From NCBI GenBank assembly GCA_048013815.1, contig CM106586.1:7688001-7752000 (forward strand): DNA of 64,000 bases. The letters are read 5' to 3'. The notes below the pieces were generated by a model, which did no database searches, was not told the origin of the DNA, and saw nothing but the letters and a program-made list of their open reading frames with translations. The translations under genes were made by a program, and so were the position numbers. This stretch comes from Setoptus koraiensis. Lineage: Eukaryota > Arthropoda. Below, one piece after another: positions 21,360 to 35,800 of the stretch; the first letter of the stretch is position 1; the number at the start of each line of letters is the position of its first letter.

Positions 21360-24300
21360 GGGCGGTTGGCCTTGATTGTTGTTGGTGTTGCTGTTGTTAT
21401 GCAATGAATCTTTCATGTATGTCTCATTGTAAAAGTTTGGCATTTCCCAGCCGTCTTCGTCGTCGTCATAGTAATGCGCATAGGTGGAATGATGCGAGGG
21501 CGCTATTGACTCGGCGTAACCATTACCGTAATAAAAGGCGGCATTTGGGTGACCTAAGGCACTTGAGGCAGCCAATTGTTGTTGTTGTTGTTGATTAACT
21601 GCGGCCACATTGGCCAGGGTGGCGAAATCTAACTGACTAGCTGCATGCAACGATTGCAATGTTTGTTTAGTTGGCGACGCTATGTGCGACATTGACGACG
21701 ACGACGACGCATGATGATGCGATCTACTTGTTCTAACGCATATCATCCATATTATTAACACTATAAATATTATCAATATTAAACCTATGCCAATACCTGA
21801 GGCTATGTAAATGAATTCGCTCTTTCGTTCGCATCGTTCACCATAGAAGTTGGTTGGACAATCACAACGGGCCCGATTGTTTTCCATGTTCACCGAACAC
21901 TGGCCCCCATTGATACAATAATCGTCGCAAACATAAATACATTCTCGTTGTTCGTTCATCCTGAAAGTTGGCTTACATTCGCAACTGTAACCCTGTTCGT
22001 CTCTATTAAACACACAATAACTGTTTGCTTGGCAAGTTTGCGCTTGACCATTAACAATACACGGATTTGTACAATTGTCCGAACTAACACTGCCCTCTAC
22101 ATCGGTTGTAGTGTCTTGCGGGCAACTCAAACATTGGGTATCGCGCTGTTCCATGGGCTGATAGAAACCGCGCGGGCAATCCTGGCACCTGTCATAGGTG
22201 ACATTGAGATACTGACCTAGCGAACATAACACTAGATTGCATTGCTTCCGGTCCGCCGAGCCAACTGTTTCGGTGGTGTAACCGCTGGGGCATTGTTCGC
22301 ACGACGCTCGTCCGCGTTGCCTGTAGGTGCCCACAGGGCACGGTTCACAGCTGCCCAACGAGGTCAACTGTTGTCCGGGGTCACATTCGGGCCGGCAGTC
22401 CAAACGGCTGGTGGGTTCCACGCTGCGCGTTGTCAGACCCGCTCCGCAGCTGATGCAGCCGAACGAGCCCTCGAACGGTTGATAGTAGCCGTGACCGCAC
22501 GACCTACACAATCCAATCAGATCGTCATAGTATTTGCCCGCACTGCATCGCTCCTTGCACTGATCAGTGGATCGCGCTCCCCGGGTCGATGTTACGCCCA
22601 CCTTGCCCGATATAAGCGGGCACGGTTTGCACTCGGTTTGTTTGTTCTCGTTTTGGTAGGTGCCAATGGGGCACTCCAAGCACCGCTTCTGGTCCGAGTC
22701 GTAATAGGTGCCCGGTGCGCATTCGACGCAACTGGTGCCCACCACCACTGTGCCCGGTTCGCAGGCAAAATCATTTTTCAGCTGCAATGACGTAATATCC
22801 GGCTCAACGTTTGGCAATGTGTGTTGAACGTTGAATATCTTCTGCTCAAATATGGCCTTGTGCAATATGTCTGTGATGTTTCGTTTCTCTTGTGTGGCAA
22901 TATTCGCAATTGGATCACTGTTGGCCGGAAAAGATATCTCCACAACGTAGACGTCGTTTCTGTCCTGATTGGCGCCTGCATCCAAATTGTCCTGTTGTTG
23001 TTGTCTCGACTGTTGCTGACTTGCAACGGCGCCCCCCGACGTGGCCGACACCGAGCCCGAGCTAGCAATCAGCTGGTCGGCGTCGCTAGCTTGTCGGCGC
23101 ACTCTCACATTGCTTGTGGCCAGTAGAGACGATCGACCGGCGTGGTTGTTGTTGGCGCTGTTGCTGGTGTGCATCAACGACGACGAGCTGCCCACTGGCT
23201 GGCTGGCTGTGGAAGAGGCTCCATTTCCGGTGGCCGCCTGTTTTGTGCATTTGACGTTGACGCGCAAATTGTCACACTTGCCCCGTTGTTGTTCGCTCGT
23301 GGCCTGGTTGTCCTGTTGTTGCAGTTGTTGTTGTTGGCCCATTGTTGAGCACAATTTCCACTGTTGATCTATGCGCAACAGGTTGTCGTGAATGCGCGAA
23401 TTGAGTATCTTTTTGCCCGATTCCGAGCACACGGCCGATGTGGGGAAATTGACCGCTATGCGATAGATACGCTGAGCGGGTTGCTTGGGCGTACAAGCGG
23501 GAAACACCAGCTCGCGCTGAGGATCGTCGCTGGGCCGCCAAAAGCCCTCCGCTCCGCACACATAATATTTGGGTATTGGCTGCGAGAATTCATAATTTGC
23601 GTCGCACTGTATGGAACACGTTTGAAATTTTCCGTTTGGTCCCCATGTTTTGCACATCTTGCGCCCGTTTATGGGATCGTAGGGCGTGGGACAAAACTCG
23701 CGCATAACCCGAATTTGGAAGTCGCATCGCGCTGTGTTGCCCGACTCATCGACGGCTATGTAACTGAGGTCGTAGACGCCGTGATTGAACATTGTGCCCG
23801 GTCTCAGATTGTTCTGTTCGGCCACCGTGACCGATTTGCCGAGATCGTCGATGAAATGAGGCTCGTCCCAGGTGATACTCGTAGAACTGTTGGGCGTTAT
23901 GACCCACATGTCGGGCGGGCAAATGAACACCTTGGGCGGTTGTTTGTCCTGTTGCAGGATGCCGCACTCGTCGCCCGTGTACCCGATTGGGCACACACGC
24001 TGGCCGCATTTGCCCGGTTGTTCGCGTTCCACTGTACCGTGAATGGTGTCGTAATTGGCCCAATGAACCATGAGTCCGTTGTACAATATGGGCGCGCTCT
24101 TGCAATTTCTAAACAACTGCGGAATGTCACTGTTTATGTCCAGCGGTCGCGACCACATATTGACCCGTGACAGGCGCCCGTAAAACCCGGTGCCCAGCTT
24201 GATGGCTATGTCCTGGTTGCGATTGTTTCTGCCGGTCGACTTGCCACCGGCCGCCTGCTGATAGTAATTGACGGGATTGGATTGGCGGGCGCGCGCACTG

Positions 24301-27300
24301 TTGTGCTCGAGCTCGGCGCCCAAATTGAGCCAGGCGTATTTGTGGGGTATCGTTTGCTGGTAGCCGTAGTTTGAGCGCACACTGGCCACTGCCGCGTCCG
24401 TTATCAACGATATGTTTCCTGAGCGCGAATCCCACACCAGTGTTATGTAATGCCACTGGCCGTCGTTGATGGGCACATTGGGCAGATAATTCATGAAAAT
24501 GGCCTGCTTTGGAAACAGTGACACTGAGACGCCCAAATAGTCAAACTTGATGAGCTCGTGACCGCCACCATGGGCCCCAATGGGGCTCAGCTTGTGCGCG
24601 TCGGGCGTCGAATACAACGTCAAGAAGGTGCCCACGGCGTCAATGTTGCCGCCCTGGCCCAGGCCCGCCGCCGACTGGCCGCCCGTCTGATCAAACTGAC
24701 CGGAAGTGTCCACTGTTGGCTGGTGGTACTGATGATGGTGTTGCTGTTGGGTGTGCTGCTGCTGTTGTTGCGTGTACTGGACCCATACGCCCAGCGTGAG
24801 CGCGTCCAGACCGTCAGGCGCATTGTTGTTGTTGCTGTTTTGTTGATTGGGCGCCTGGCTAATTAGGGTGTCCTGGTGGCCGTTTTCGCCGTTGTTGTTG
24901 TACTGGTAGATGCTGTTGCTGGGCAACGGCATCGAGTTTGCCGTTTTGCTCAACACAAACGGCATTGACTGGCTGATGGCCGACGAGCGCGTCAGGTCGT
25001 TGAAATGCAAATCGTAGTCCACGTTGATGCTCTTCCGGCAATCGTCGCCCGTCATGTTGAACGGACACTTGCAATAGAAGGAATTTGTCAAATCGATACA
25101 TTGGGCCGTTGGCGGGCACGACTGAGGCGTACAATCCACAATGTCTTCGTCGCAATTCTTGCCCGTCCAACCTGCGGCACACTGGCACTGATAGTCGCCC
25201 ATGCCCAAATCCACACACTGGGCCCCATTCTTGCACACGGGCTGCTGATGCGGTGCGCCGCCAATATTGCACGCGTCAACCAAATACTGACATCCTATGC
25301 CGTTGTGTCGACTAGAACAGGTGCAGTTGAGGCCCGAGCCAAAGTCGTGACACTGGCCCCCGTTTTGGCAGGGCTCGCCGACGCAACGCTGTGGCGATGT
25401 CTGGCAGCGTTTGCCGTCGGTGCCCGACGGACAAACGCAAAAGTAATCCTCAAACAAATCGATGCATTTGGCATTGTTTTGGCACGGCACACTGGAGCAC
25501 TTGCCCACGTCCTGTTCACAATTTTTTCCAATCCAACCCTGTTTACATTGGCACTGATAATCGTTGATTTTGTCCACGCACAAGCCACCATTTAAGCAGG
25601 GCTCATTCACGCAATCGTCGATGTTTATGTCACATTTGTCGCCGGTGAAACCGGGCTGACACACACACTTGCGACTATTGGCCATGTTGACACACTCGAT
25701 GGTGCCCGGCGAGTAACAGGTATCCTTTGAGCATTCGTTCACTTGTGCCTCACAATTGAGGCCCACAAACCCGGGCCTGCATTTGCATTCGAAGCCGTCC
25801 AACAGATCGATGCAAGTTCCGCCGTGTTCGCACTTGTTTGTTTCGCACGAGTCCACCTGATGCTGGCATCTCGAACCAGTGAAACGTGGATCACACTGAC
25901 ACTTGTAGCCCAGTTGTTTCTGCTGCCACAATGCGTACAGTTCCTCCTCTTCGGCACTCATGGATGCGGTCAGCGCCGTTTGGTTCCAAGATGACAATCT
26001 GCTCAGCTGATTGTTGTTGTTATTTGTGGGAAATTGTGGAATTGGTGTCGTTGTTGTTGTCAGTGTGCATTCGCCACTATTCATGCATGGATTTGGCGAA
26101 CAAACATCCAGTGTCTGATTACAATTTTCGCCCGTCCAACCAGCGTGACAAATACACTCATAGTGGAACAGTCTATCTATGCAAATACCGTTACTGTTGC
26201 ACGGGTCATTGGCGCACATGTCCACCTTGTCTTGGCACCGTTTGCCCGTGAATCCTTCCGGACAATCGCACTGGAAATCGTTCACTAAATCGGTACATTT
26301 TGCGCCCAACAAGCACGGCTCTTCGGCACAATCGTCAATGTTTGTCTCACACTTGCTTCCGGTCCAACCTGGCGGACAGTCGCACTTGAAGCGACCTTGC
26401 TGTAACGGTTTGCACTGGCCCTGATTTAGACAGGGCGACAGCGCGGCACCATTGCTGCCACTTCCATCCAGCAGCATGGGCGAACCGATTCCGGTCGATG
26501 ACGATTGACCGTTCAATTGGCACGGATTCACTGTTATGTTACAAGAGGGACCCGTGTATCCGGTGCGGCACAGACAGGTATAGTTGTTGATGCCCGGCAA
26601 ATCTTGGCACATTGATCTCTCCGGACAGGTGTCGTTCCTACAATCGGATTGCTCTATTTGGCATTGGATTCCGCTGTAACCTGGCAAACATTTACATTTG
26701 TAGCCCTGTTTCATGTCGATGCACAAGCCTCCGTTGTAACATGGCTCAGCTTGGCACTCGTTGATGTCTATCTCACAATATTTACCTCTGAATCCGGACG
26801 GACAATGGCACTGGGGCTCGTGCAAAGCAATCAGACACTTGCCGTTCTGTTGGCACCCGGCGAAGCATCTACCCGATTGGGCCTCATCGCTGTCGGCCAA
26901 ACAAATTCCGTTTGTAACGGGATTGAGTGTGGGCAAACAAGAGGCCGCAACACATTGGTCCAGACTGGAGGCGCCCATTCTGATTGTTCTGTTTGTTATT
27001 GGACACTCCTGGCATCTAGTTTGGCCCTCTTGCGATTGATAAAAGTTCAACGGGCACGGGTAACACGGCTCCAAACCGGTGACACTGTAGGTGCCTGGCG
27101 AGCATTTTGCCCGACAATCGTCCAACGACGAAGCTCCCGACGAATAGGTGTACGTGTTAGCGGGACATGCCAGACACTCCTTGAAACCCTCTCTGGGCGC
27201 CAAGGGCGACTGCAAATCGGTATAGGTATTCATGGGGCACTGGTTGCAGGGTGCAACACCATTTTGGGAATAGGTGCCCAAGTTGCATGTCATAATACAA

Positions 27301-30300
27301 TCCTCGATTGATTTTGAGCCCACCATTAGTGTGTGAGTGCCATCGGGGCATTGTTTACACATCGATTGTTGTGCTTCGTTTTGGTAATAACCGCGCGGGC
27401 ATAATTCACACGATAGTCTAGTTGTTTCGTTGCTATAGCTACCTGGTGCACATTGTAAACATTTTGGTATTTCCACATCGGCCAAATTGTCTGAATCGCC
27501 ATTGTCGGAACTGTCGCTGTTGCCCAAAGTTGTGGCACCCGGCGAAGCGGTCATTGAACCTGGCGATTGGTCTTGTGAGTTTCTGGCAGCCAGTGCAGCC
27601 GCAGAAGCTGAGCTTGTTTCGTTGATCAATATTTGACCAAGTTGACATCTGAAGCCCAATTGTGATGTTGACTGTAGCGCCTCCAGAGGCGGACACAGCA
27701 AGTCTCTGGAATCTGGCGAGCTTATGTTGGTTATGGGCGCCAATAGAGCCTTGAATTGTTTAGACGATCTGAACTTGAATGCGTACTTGAGAACGTCGCC
27801 GCATTGGTTGTACATGAAGGCCTTCTTCTCTTTGGCGTCCACCTTGAGATCGTACTCGATTTGTATCTCGGTGGAGGAGGTGAGGCCCTGTTGCTGTTGC
27901 TTTATGTAGGGCCTAATGCTGTCCACGTCGACAGTTGTCTGGCCGTTTATGACGCTACATTTCTCACTGAATGACTCTTTGAGCGTCTCAAATTGTTGAC
28001 TAACATGCTTGGCGTAATACTCCAGACAGGGGCCGATATTTTCCAGGGTCAGTTGTGGTTGTGGCTGCTGCTGCTGCTGCGGATTGTTACTAATTAATTG
28101 TTTGTAGCCAATGTTGACCAGCACGTGGTACGCCGCGTCCTCGGTCTGGTCGGACACACAATCGGGCAGAGGCTGGCTCCAGGGGTTCATCATGTCACAT
28201 TGGACCACTTTGGCGCGTTCCTCGTCACTGAACCGGTAGCCCGGGTTGCATGAGGCAACGCACTGCAACGCGTTCAAATGGTTGTTGGTGAGCTTGCTGG
28301 TGGCGCCTGGCGACGCCGACGACAAAAATGGCATCATGGTAGTGGTGAGCGGAATACAATCCACTTTTCCGTTGGCCGGAACATTCAATGACAATTTGCT
28401 GCAAGCGGGCGCCTTGACCTCTAGCTGGAAATAGCAACTGGCCACATTGTTGTATTTGTCGCGGGCCGTCACTGTTATGTTGACGCGTTGATTGAGCGAC
28501 AATTTGGTCAGCTTTGGCTCTATGTCAATGGTGACCGGGCCCGATTCATCGTAGGCCTGTATGTTGTCCAAGAATCGGGGCTCCGTCAAATTGAACATGA
28601 CCGACTCGTATTGGCCGCCGGCCTCCGGCTGATTGCGCGCCAAACTGTTGTCTAGCGGGTCAGCGAAAGCGTCAATGTAGTGCGTGAAACTTGGCGGACA
28701 GCTCAGCTTGGGCGCAACGCTTTCCGGTACGGAAAAATTAATGCCGCACACGGCCACATTGCCGTCGTTGTCCGACGCGATATACTGAACCTGTTGATCG
28801 TTGTAGATGTACTGGCCCGGCCGGAAGCCCTTCGGTTTGATTTCCAGGCGCGCTATGAGGCCGCTGTTATCCGACGCTTGCGGAACCGTGAAGTTTAGCG
28901 GCAGTAGCTCGCCGCGCGCGGTCCGTTCCACAATGACGGGCTGATCGGGACAATTGTCGAAATGGGGCGGCTCCTCGTCGACGCAAATAGGATAGGCCTG
29001 GTCGTAGCCGAGCAGCACCTCTTTGCCTAGATCGTCGCAGCCCAATATCTCCATGCGCATACACGGATTGCGTATGTGACGAACAATGAGCACGGTGAGC
29101 ACTTGCGTTATTAGCTCGCTGGGCATGTGAATTGCGGTCAATTCGCCATAATTAGCTGCAACTGTCTGCGGTTGTCCAGCCAACTGCGACGGCTGCTGAT
29201 CTATCGGGGTGCTTATGTTAAACGACGGAAAATAATTAATTGATCTAGAGGAACCGGGATCCTTGTAAACGACGCGAATTTCCGTCGGCCGGCCCACAAC
29301 GTCCACGGTTACTACGCCCTTGATGAGCAGTGTCTTTATCTTGTATGGCTTGCCCAGATCCACCGTTATGTAGGGCGTTGTTTCGCCCTGTTTGGCGCAC
29401 CAGCCCGTACTGGAGCCCAGACGAATCTTTTGCGGCTCATAATTGTCGCGGTACGACGACGCGTTCACTTGTCGGTCGCCGATGGCGCCCGAGGCCAGGC
29501 CCAACGGTCGCACCACCTTACAGTCGGCCCCCTTGATGCAGGTGAGCGGGTCCGTGCTGAGGGGCACGAAGCCGTGCCGTTTGCACTTGAACTGAACCTG
29601 ACTGCCCGGCTCGAAACTGGTGGCCAGTTGCTCGCCGTCGGGCGCGTGACCCGGATCCTGGCAAACGGGACCCTCGCAACGCAGATCGCCAAAGTCCCAT
29701 GTTCCGTCGGCGCGGCACGTAACCACATTGTTGGTGCCGCGACTGTTTGAGCCGGCCATGGCAAATGTTTCCTCGCAGCCGAAAAAGAACGACGAACCAA
29801 ATTTAGTGTCCTGATATTGGTACTGGAAGGCACCCGGAGTGTCTTGCGGAATGCCACAGTCCACCTTGGGACAGGCGGGTGGCGCACCCGAGAACCAGTA
29901 GTCTCCGCGGCCGGTGTCGTTGCGTATGTTGTATACACATTGGCGGAATTTTGCGGTGGCGGTGGGCCTCAATTGGCGGCCAGGCTCGCGGCACACAACC
30001 GACATGTTGGACATGAAGGCCAGCTGACCGTCGCCCAACACGTTGCTGTCTTGCATTAGCATGCTGTTGCGCTGTTGTTGTTGCTGTTGAGCACTGTTGT
30101 AGTCGGCCATGGTGGTGAGTTGTGAGGACTGCTCGGAGGACGAGGACGACGACGATTCGAAGCGGGCCAATAATCCTTGAGCGCGATCATTAGATAGCGG
30201 TTGACATTTTGCCTGGTGACATTCGGGCATTGTTCCGTTCCAGTGGCCCGTGTTCGTACAAGTGAGCGTAGACGGGCCCGACATTACATAACCAAATTTA

Positions 30301-32814
30301 CATTTGAATTTAATGGTGTCCTGATAGTGGAACACGCGCTGACTGGTCAACAGGTAGCCGTTTTGTGGCTGTTGCATGGTTGGACATTGCTTGGGCACGC
30401 ATGTCTTGTTGAGACGGAACAAATCACCGTCCTTCAGGCCCGTCTCGTTGGGCGGTATGAAGAAGGCGTGCGTTCCGTTTTGTTGAAACAAATCAAATCC
30501 GCGCTCGCAATTGCACTGATACTGTCCGGCAGAATTGATACATTTGTGATTGCAGCCGCCGTTTTTATCCAAGCACTCGTTTATGTCAGAGCAACTCTGC
30601 CGCTGACATCCGTGCAATTCTAGTTTCATGCAGGGCGCATGCTGATAGTCCATTATGACCACTTCAATGTAACGCGCCTCCAACGGTAACGGCAACACCA
30701 CGCTGAACACGCCGGCTTGGTTGGCATTATTCAGCCGGAATTGCACAGCTCGCTTTGTTCCGTCGGTGTATTCGCGAAAGATGTCAGTCAAATCGTTTGA
30801 GTAGCGCAGTCTAATCAGTGTCGGATAGGCAAGAACCTGTTGTTGGTGACTGTTGGCTAGGCCCAACAGGTCCTGGCTGCTTTGATGATGATACTGAACA
30901 TTGGATATTTTGAAGCCCTTCACCACTGTGGGCGCCTGCAAATCCACCCTGATATAGTTTCCGCCCTGTTCGCTAGAGGCCCCGCACCATCCTGGCCTGT
31001 CTAAGCGCACGTTGTTTTTGTCGTAGTTTGGGGCCGTACTGGACGCTCTGATGCTCGAGTCGGGCAACTGGCCGGACGTGAGACCCAAATCGGTGCTGGG
31101 CTTACAGTCTAAATTGGCCTGGTAACCTTGCTTGCAATCGCAATAATAGCCGCCTGGCGTGTTCTGGCAGATTGTGCTGGCCAGATCGCAGGCCGACTGC
31201 GACTGACACTCGTCGATGTCTACACATTTGGGCACCATCTCAAATGTTTTGTTTGGTCCGCATTTAATGGTGTTGATTAGCTTGTTTTGAGCCGACAATG
31301 ATTGCTGCTGCTGTTGCTGCTGTTGTTGTTGGCCTGGTGTGCTGAACTCCAACCGGTAGCCGCGTTGACATTGAACGCGGGCCTCGTCCATATAGTAGTA
31401 TTTGCGTTGTGTGTCCAACACAAAACCATGCTCTATTTCGGGCAATTTGGCGCATTGCAACCGCTCGCAAACAGGCGGCTCGCTTGACCACTGACCCGAC
31501 GGTGTACACAAAATGGTGGGCATACCAATTCGATAATAGCCTGACTCGCACTCAAAACGCAACACCGTTCCGTAGCTGCGCGTTTGACCGCTACCCGACA
31601 ACGTTATAGTCTGAGAGTGTTGTACCTCCTTAAATGGCGGACACGACGTTGAGTAACATTCGGGCAATTTGCCCCAATTTCCGTTTTCGTTGCACGTGAT
31701 AGTCTCAATAGATTTGCCACTGGCCAAATTAAAGCCGTTGTAACACTTGTATGTGGCAGTTTGATTGAATGTGACACCGGTGGCATTAACTGCAAATCCG
31801 TTGTCTATTTGGGGCACTGGGCCACAGTAGCGCTCTTGGCAATCGAGCACCTTGGTCAGCGACCATTTGCCGCCCTGCAAACACTGACTAACTAGCTTTG
31901 TTTGACCATTGCTAAACTCTTGACCCCGCGGACAACTATAGGTGACCTGAGTGCCAAATTTAGTGTCACGCGACGAGGCCAGCACATTTTTGCCCAATTT
32001 AACCTGGGCACAATCACTGCTGAATATTGCCGACCATCCACGCCTAGTATTCATGGCATTGGTGGTGAACACAAGCATCATTTTTCCGCTAGGTGCACTA
32101 ATTGTGTCCTTGAGCATAAGCTTGGTGCGTTGTTCACCGTTGTTGGCACGTTGTTGTTGCTTGTCAATGGCATTGTTGCCATTGGTAGTTGAGGTTGTTG
32201 TTGTTGGTGCCGACGTGGCCATGGGCAACAACCTTGTGGCCGTCTGTAGATCGTGTCCGTCGTAAACTTGCAAATCATCATCGTGCGCCAAATCAAAGTC
32301 GGTAAATCTGAGCGACATGGCTATTAATTGCTGCTGATTATGCCCAGCGCCCACAGTGCCGCTGTCCGGCCTACTCAATCTATACACACACTGCTGATTG
32401 TCGGGATAAGCGCCAACTGTGTAGGCGGGCGATGTCAAATTACCGTTATATGCCACATAATCAATGTCGCAACCAGTGCGAAATCTGATAGCAAAACCTT
32501 TTCGTTGCTCTTGGTAATAGGAAAAGTCAGACTTGAAATACAGGTACATTCTATTTGTTGTTGACATTAGAAATTTGTAATATTCATTATCATCTAATGT
32601 GCCTGTTAGTGTTGCCAATAGTTTACTAGATGAACTGGATCCATCCCTAATTAGAAGAAAATCCTTGCCATCCTGGGGTAGATCTAGTTCAATTAATTCC
32701 AATCTAATTATTTTGCCTTGTGGCGCCACCAATTCATACACACACTCAACGCCGCCTGGATAGACGTCGGGATACAAGGGTGACGTTATCACTTGTGCCG
32801 AGCCATGAGTAAAC
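21099..32814 (-). CDS. uif: uif coding exon 3: 11.7-kb exon with most of the ectodomain, TM and tail
   Basis: The acceptor is GCTACAG|GTTTACTC at 32815, joining as [20 protein letters not shown] at the CUB1/CUB2 boundary. Approximate whole-protein residues: CUB2 556-670, CUB3 670-823, four sushi 824-1087, calcium EGF 1088-1126, discoidin 1127-1292, EGF 1298-1330, sushi group 1363-1650, second discoidin-like 1653-1815, two HYR 1836-2022, sushi to 2108, GCC2/GCC3 repeats 2340-2510, 14 EGF modules 2514-3150, laminin-G/pentraxin-like about 3160-3430, then HYR, sushi, a run of GCC2/GCC3 repeats and two EGFs. The membrane helix ([20 protein letters not shown]) is encoded at about 21736-21810. The tail has several poly-Gln runs at 21196-21360. 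I count 18 EGF modules in all. Confidence 0.95.
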
Positions 32815-35800
32815 CTGTAGCATCATTATTACACACAAGTAGTATAACGTTATTATTAGTATTAGTACTAGTATTATTACTATTATTATTGTATTAATAA
32901 TAAGGTAGTCATGATATATATAATTAGCAGCGGCGGCCGGGGCATAGATAATATTAGTTGTTTTGTTGCTGTTGTTGTTGTTTGCATAGCTAGAGAGCTG
33001 GACAAACCTGCTCATGCTGAATGACCAACAAAAGTTGACCTAGGCAATGCTCAGGCACTGGTTGTTGTATAGCCATGGCGTAACTGTTTTATGTGCGCTG
33101 GTCAGTCAGTTGTTATAGCTTCTTGAACGAGAGAGTCTTTAGGGCAAGTTATGAAAACAACGCCAAGTTGGTCATGAAAGCGAGCCCTGTCTCCCAATCA
33201 ATCTTAACGGAAACAACACAAACAGTGCAAATTTAGCCAGAGGTGATAGGTCAATCATGAGCCTGAGCAGCGGCATCAACAACTCAACTGGAGTTATATA
33301 ACTGCCCCAAGTTGAGTATCTCAGTGTGAGCATTTCACCTTTTGAACATTTGAGCATTCGAGCGTTCAAGTATTCTAGTGTTGGAGCATTAGAACATTTG
33401 AGTATCTGATAATCAGCAGCCCCATGGGCAGCACCGTTATGTAATCAACATGATGCTGCAGCAGCGGCAGCAATACATTAAGCGATATATTTATTATCCT
33501 AATTCACCACTACCACTTTTTCAATTCAACTAACACTTCGCAACAGCGCGCATACCGTTATCTAGACCCTAATCCACTTCACTTCACCTTGCTACTTAGA
33601 TCTTAGATGACCATCACTTGTCCTTGTTGTTTCTGCTTATTTTGTTGCTGTTGTTTGTAGTCAGAGGAGACGTCAGAGGGGAGGCATACAAGAGCGAAAT
33701 TACTCATCACCATAGTCAACTCTTTATGCAACGTGGACTTAGTGTGCAGTGCACACTAGCAAGCAACAGGTTGCAAATAGAAATCAGATGGTGGTCAATC
33801 AAGATGATCATCTCCATGATTCAAAAGAATTAAAAATAATAATAATGAATCTCTCTCTTTCTCTGTCTAATCCAATAGACGCCGCTACTACCAGCTATCC
33901 ATGGCTGCTTCGCTCCTTTTACTGCCATTAGTGTTGATAGCTAATGTGTTGCGATGCAACAGCGATGTTACTGTTTTTGTGCCGTTACTATAACTGATAT
34001 CGTCGCCGTCGTCGTTGCTGCTGTTGTTGTTGTTGTTGTGACGCAAGTAAATTTGAGCTCCAAATACTAAAACGATACTTAAATCTGCTAGAGAGTATAG
34101 AGTGAATGTTAGTGGTGCAACCAGATAAACGAAATGATTCAACCTAAATAAAACTACTACCATCAATAGTCGGCTTGCTAGCTGAAACTAAGCAAGCCGG
34201 CTAGCTTCAATCCATTGAATGGATGGCCATTGCAATGGATTGAGCGCAAAAACTAAATTTAAACTAGCAGCCTGGTGGTGCCGCCACTGCTTCTGCCAAT
34301 GCTACTCAAGCTGCCACATCAACCGTCTACTAGATAACACTAGAAGAGAAGTTACGTAAGAGTTGTTGGTTTCCATTCAAGGAATTATTGAACGGTGAAC
34401 ATTGAATAGGGATTGAGTTGAATCGAATCGCTTTGGATTGAGAGAATCAGTCAGTTTGGTTAACACACAGAGAAGAAAAACAAGCAAGAACAGGTTGTTT
34501 GGTCAGATGATTGAGCTCAAGCTGAGTTTTTCACCATCAACAACATTCGGTATCGCTATGAACAACGACAACAGCAACAACAGCTATAATAACAACAGCA
34601 TCAGTGATGCTGCCGTTGTTGCTGCGGATGTTTCATCACAGAAGCAAGAGCATCAGCATGGTCGGTAGTGGAACCCGATGATACTTCATATGATGTGTGT
34701 GCCTGTAAGCTCTGTGAAGTAATTGATGCTACCTATTTTGCTTATGTACTTTTTGGTGCTAACAACAACAGCAACAACAACAACAACGACAACGACGACA
34801 ACAACGACAACAACGACAACGACAACGACAACAAACGTTTGAACGGTTCACCATGACGAAGTGACCGAGAATAAAGGGACTCCATGAGATGATGATCACT
34901 ATCATCATCATGTTACTTGTGCATTAGTATATCTAGCTATGCATATTTTCTGTTGTTGTTGCGGAATGAATGAATGGATGAACACAACAAATGGCAACGG
35001 TGATGATTATTACATAATAAGGACTCACAATCAGTTAGTAGTTTGTTGTTGCTGTTGTTGTTATTGTTGTTTTCGTTGTTGTTTCTCTCTCACTCTCTCG
35101 CTTATGTGATGCAGTCTGATCAGCATTAGTTTGTCTCTGCATCTTGTAATGTTCTATGTGTCTATATGGAGAATCGTAGACTCATCAAAGGTGTCATATA
35201 ATCATAGTGAAAAGAAGATGAGATAACAATATAACAAGAATGAAAAACATATCAGGTAAACACTTGTGAATGCTGAGCACGCATAAAGAAGATTTTCCCT
35301 GAATCGCTCGCTCTCTCTCTCTCTCTAAATCCGTCTATCGCCTCATCTATCTATCTATCTATCTGTCTATCTCATTGTCTCGACATGATCTGTCTAAATG
35401 ATCTATCTAAATACACTGCTCCCTTTAGTTGAGCAATGTGTTTCAAAATAACTTGTTAGTTGTTCTTTCTTTCTTTCTTACTCTGTGTACATCCACAGGC
35501 TAGAGTTGGTGAGCCCAATTCAACACCACCAAAGCTGCAACAACAACAACAGCGGCAGCAGCAGTAGTAGTGTAATAAGGTGATGATCGTGTTGCATAAT
35601 AATTATCATCTTCTTTCTCTCTAGCCGGTTCGCTCGCTGATGTTGCTCGGCCGCCCAGCTGCTAAACGATCGCTTACGAGCGCCAACACTAACAGGTACA
35701 TTCGGCCACCAGTTAAACTGACAATAAGTTAGAGCAATTAAAAATAAATAAGACGGCCATGATGCTGCGCCGCTAACAACCAAGCAGCAACGACGACGAC

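Noticed and set aside
22242-24170. Long plus-strand frames (for example 22242-22790 and 23364-24170)
   Set aside because: They lie antisense to the uif exon and arise from its cysteine-rich codon pattern; no independent start, splice or domain evidence.
33618-33833. Signal-peptide-like frame [13 protein letters not shown]
   Set aside because: It begins at TTG, not ATG, and lies in uif intron 2 without other support.
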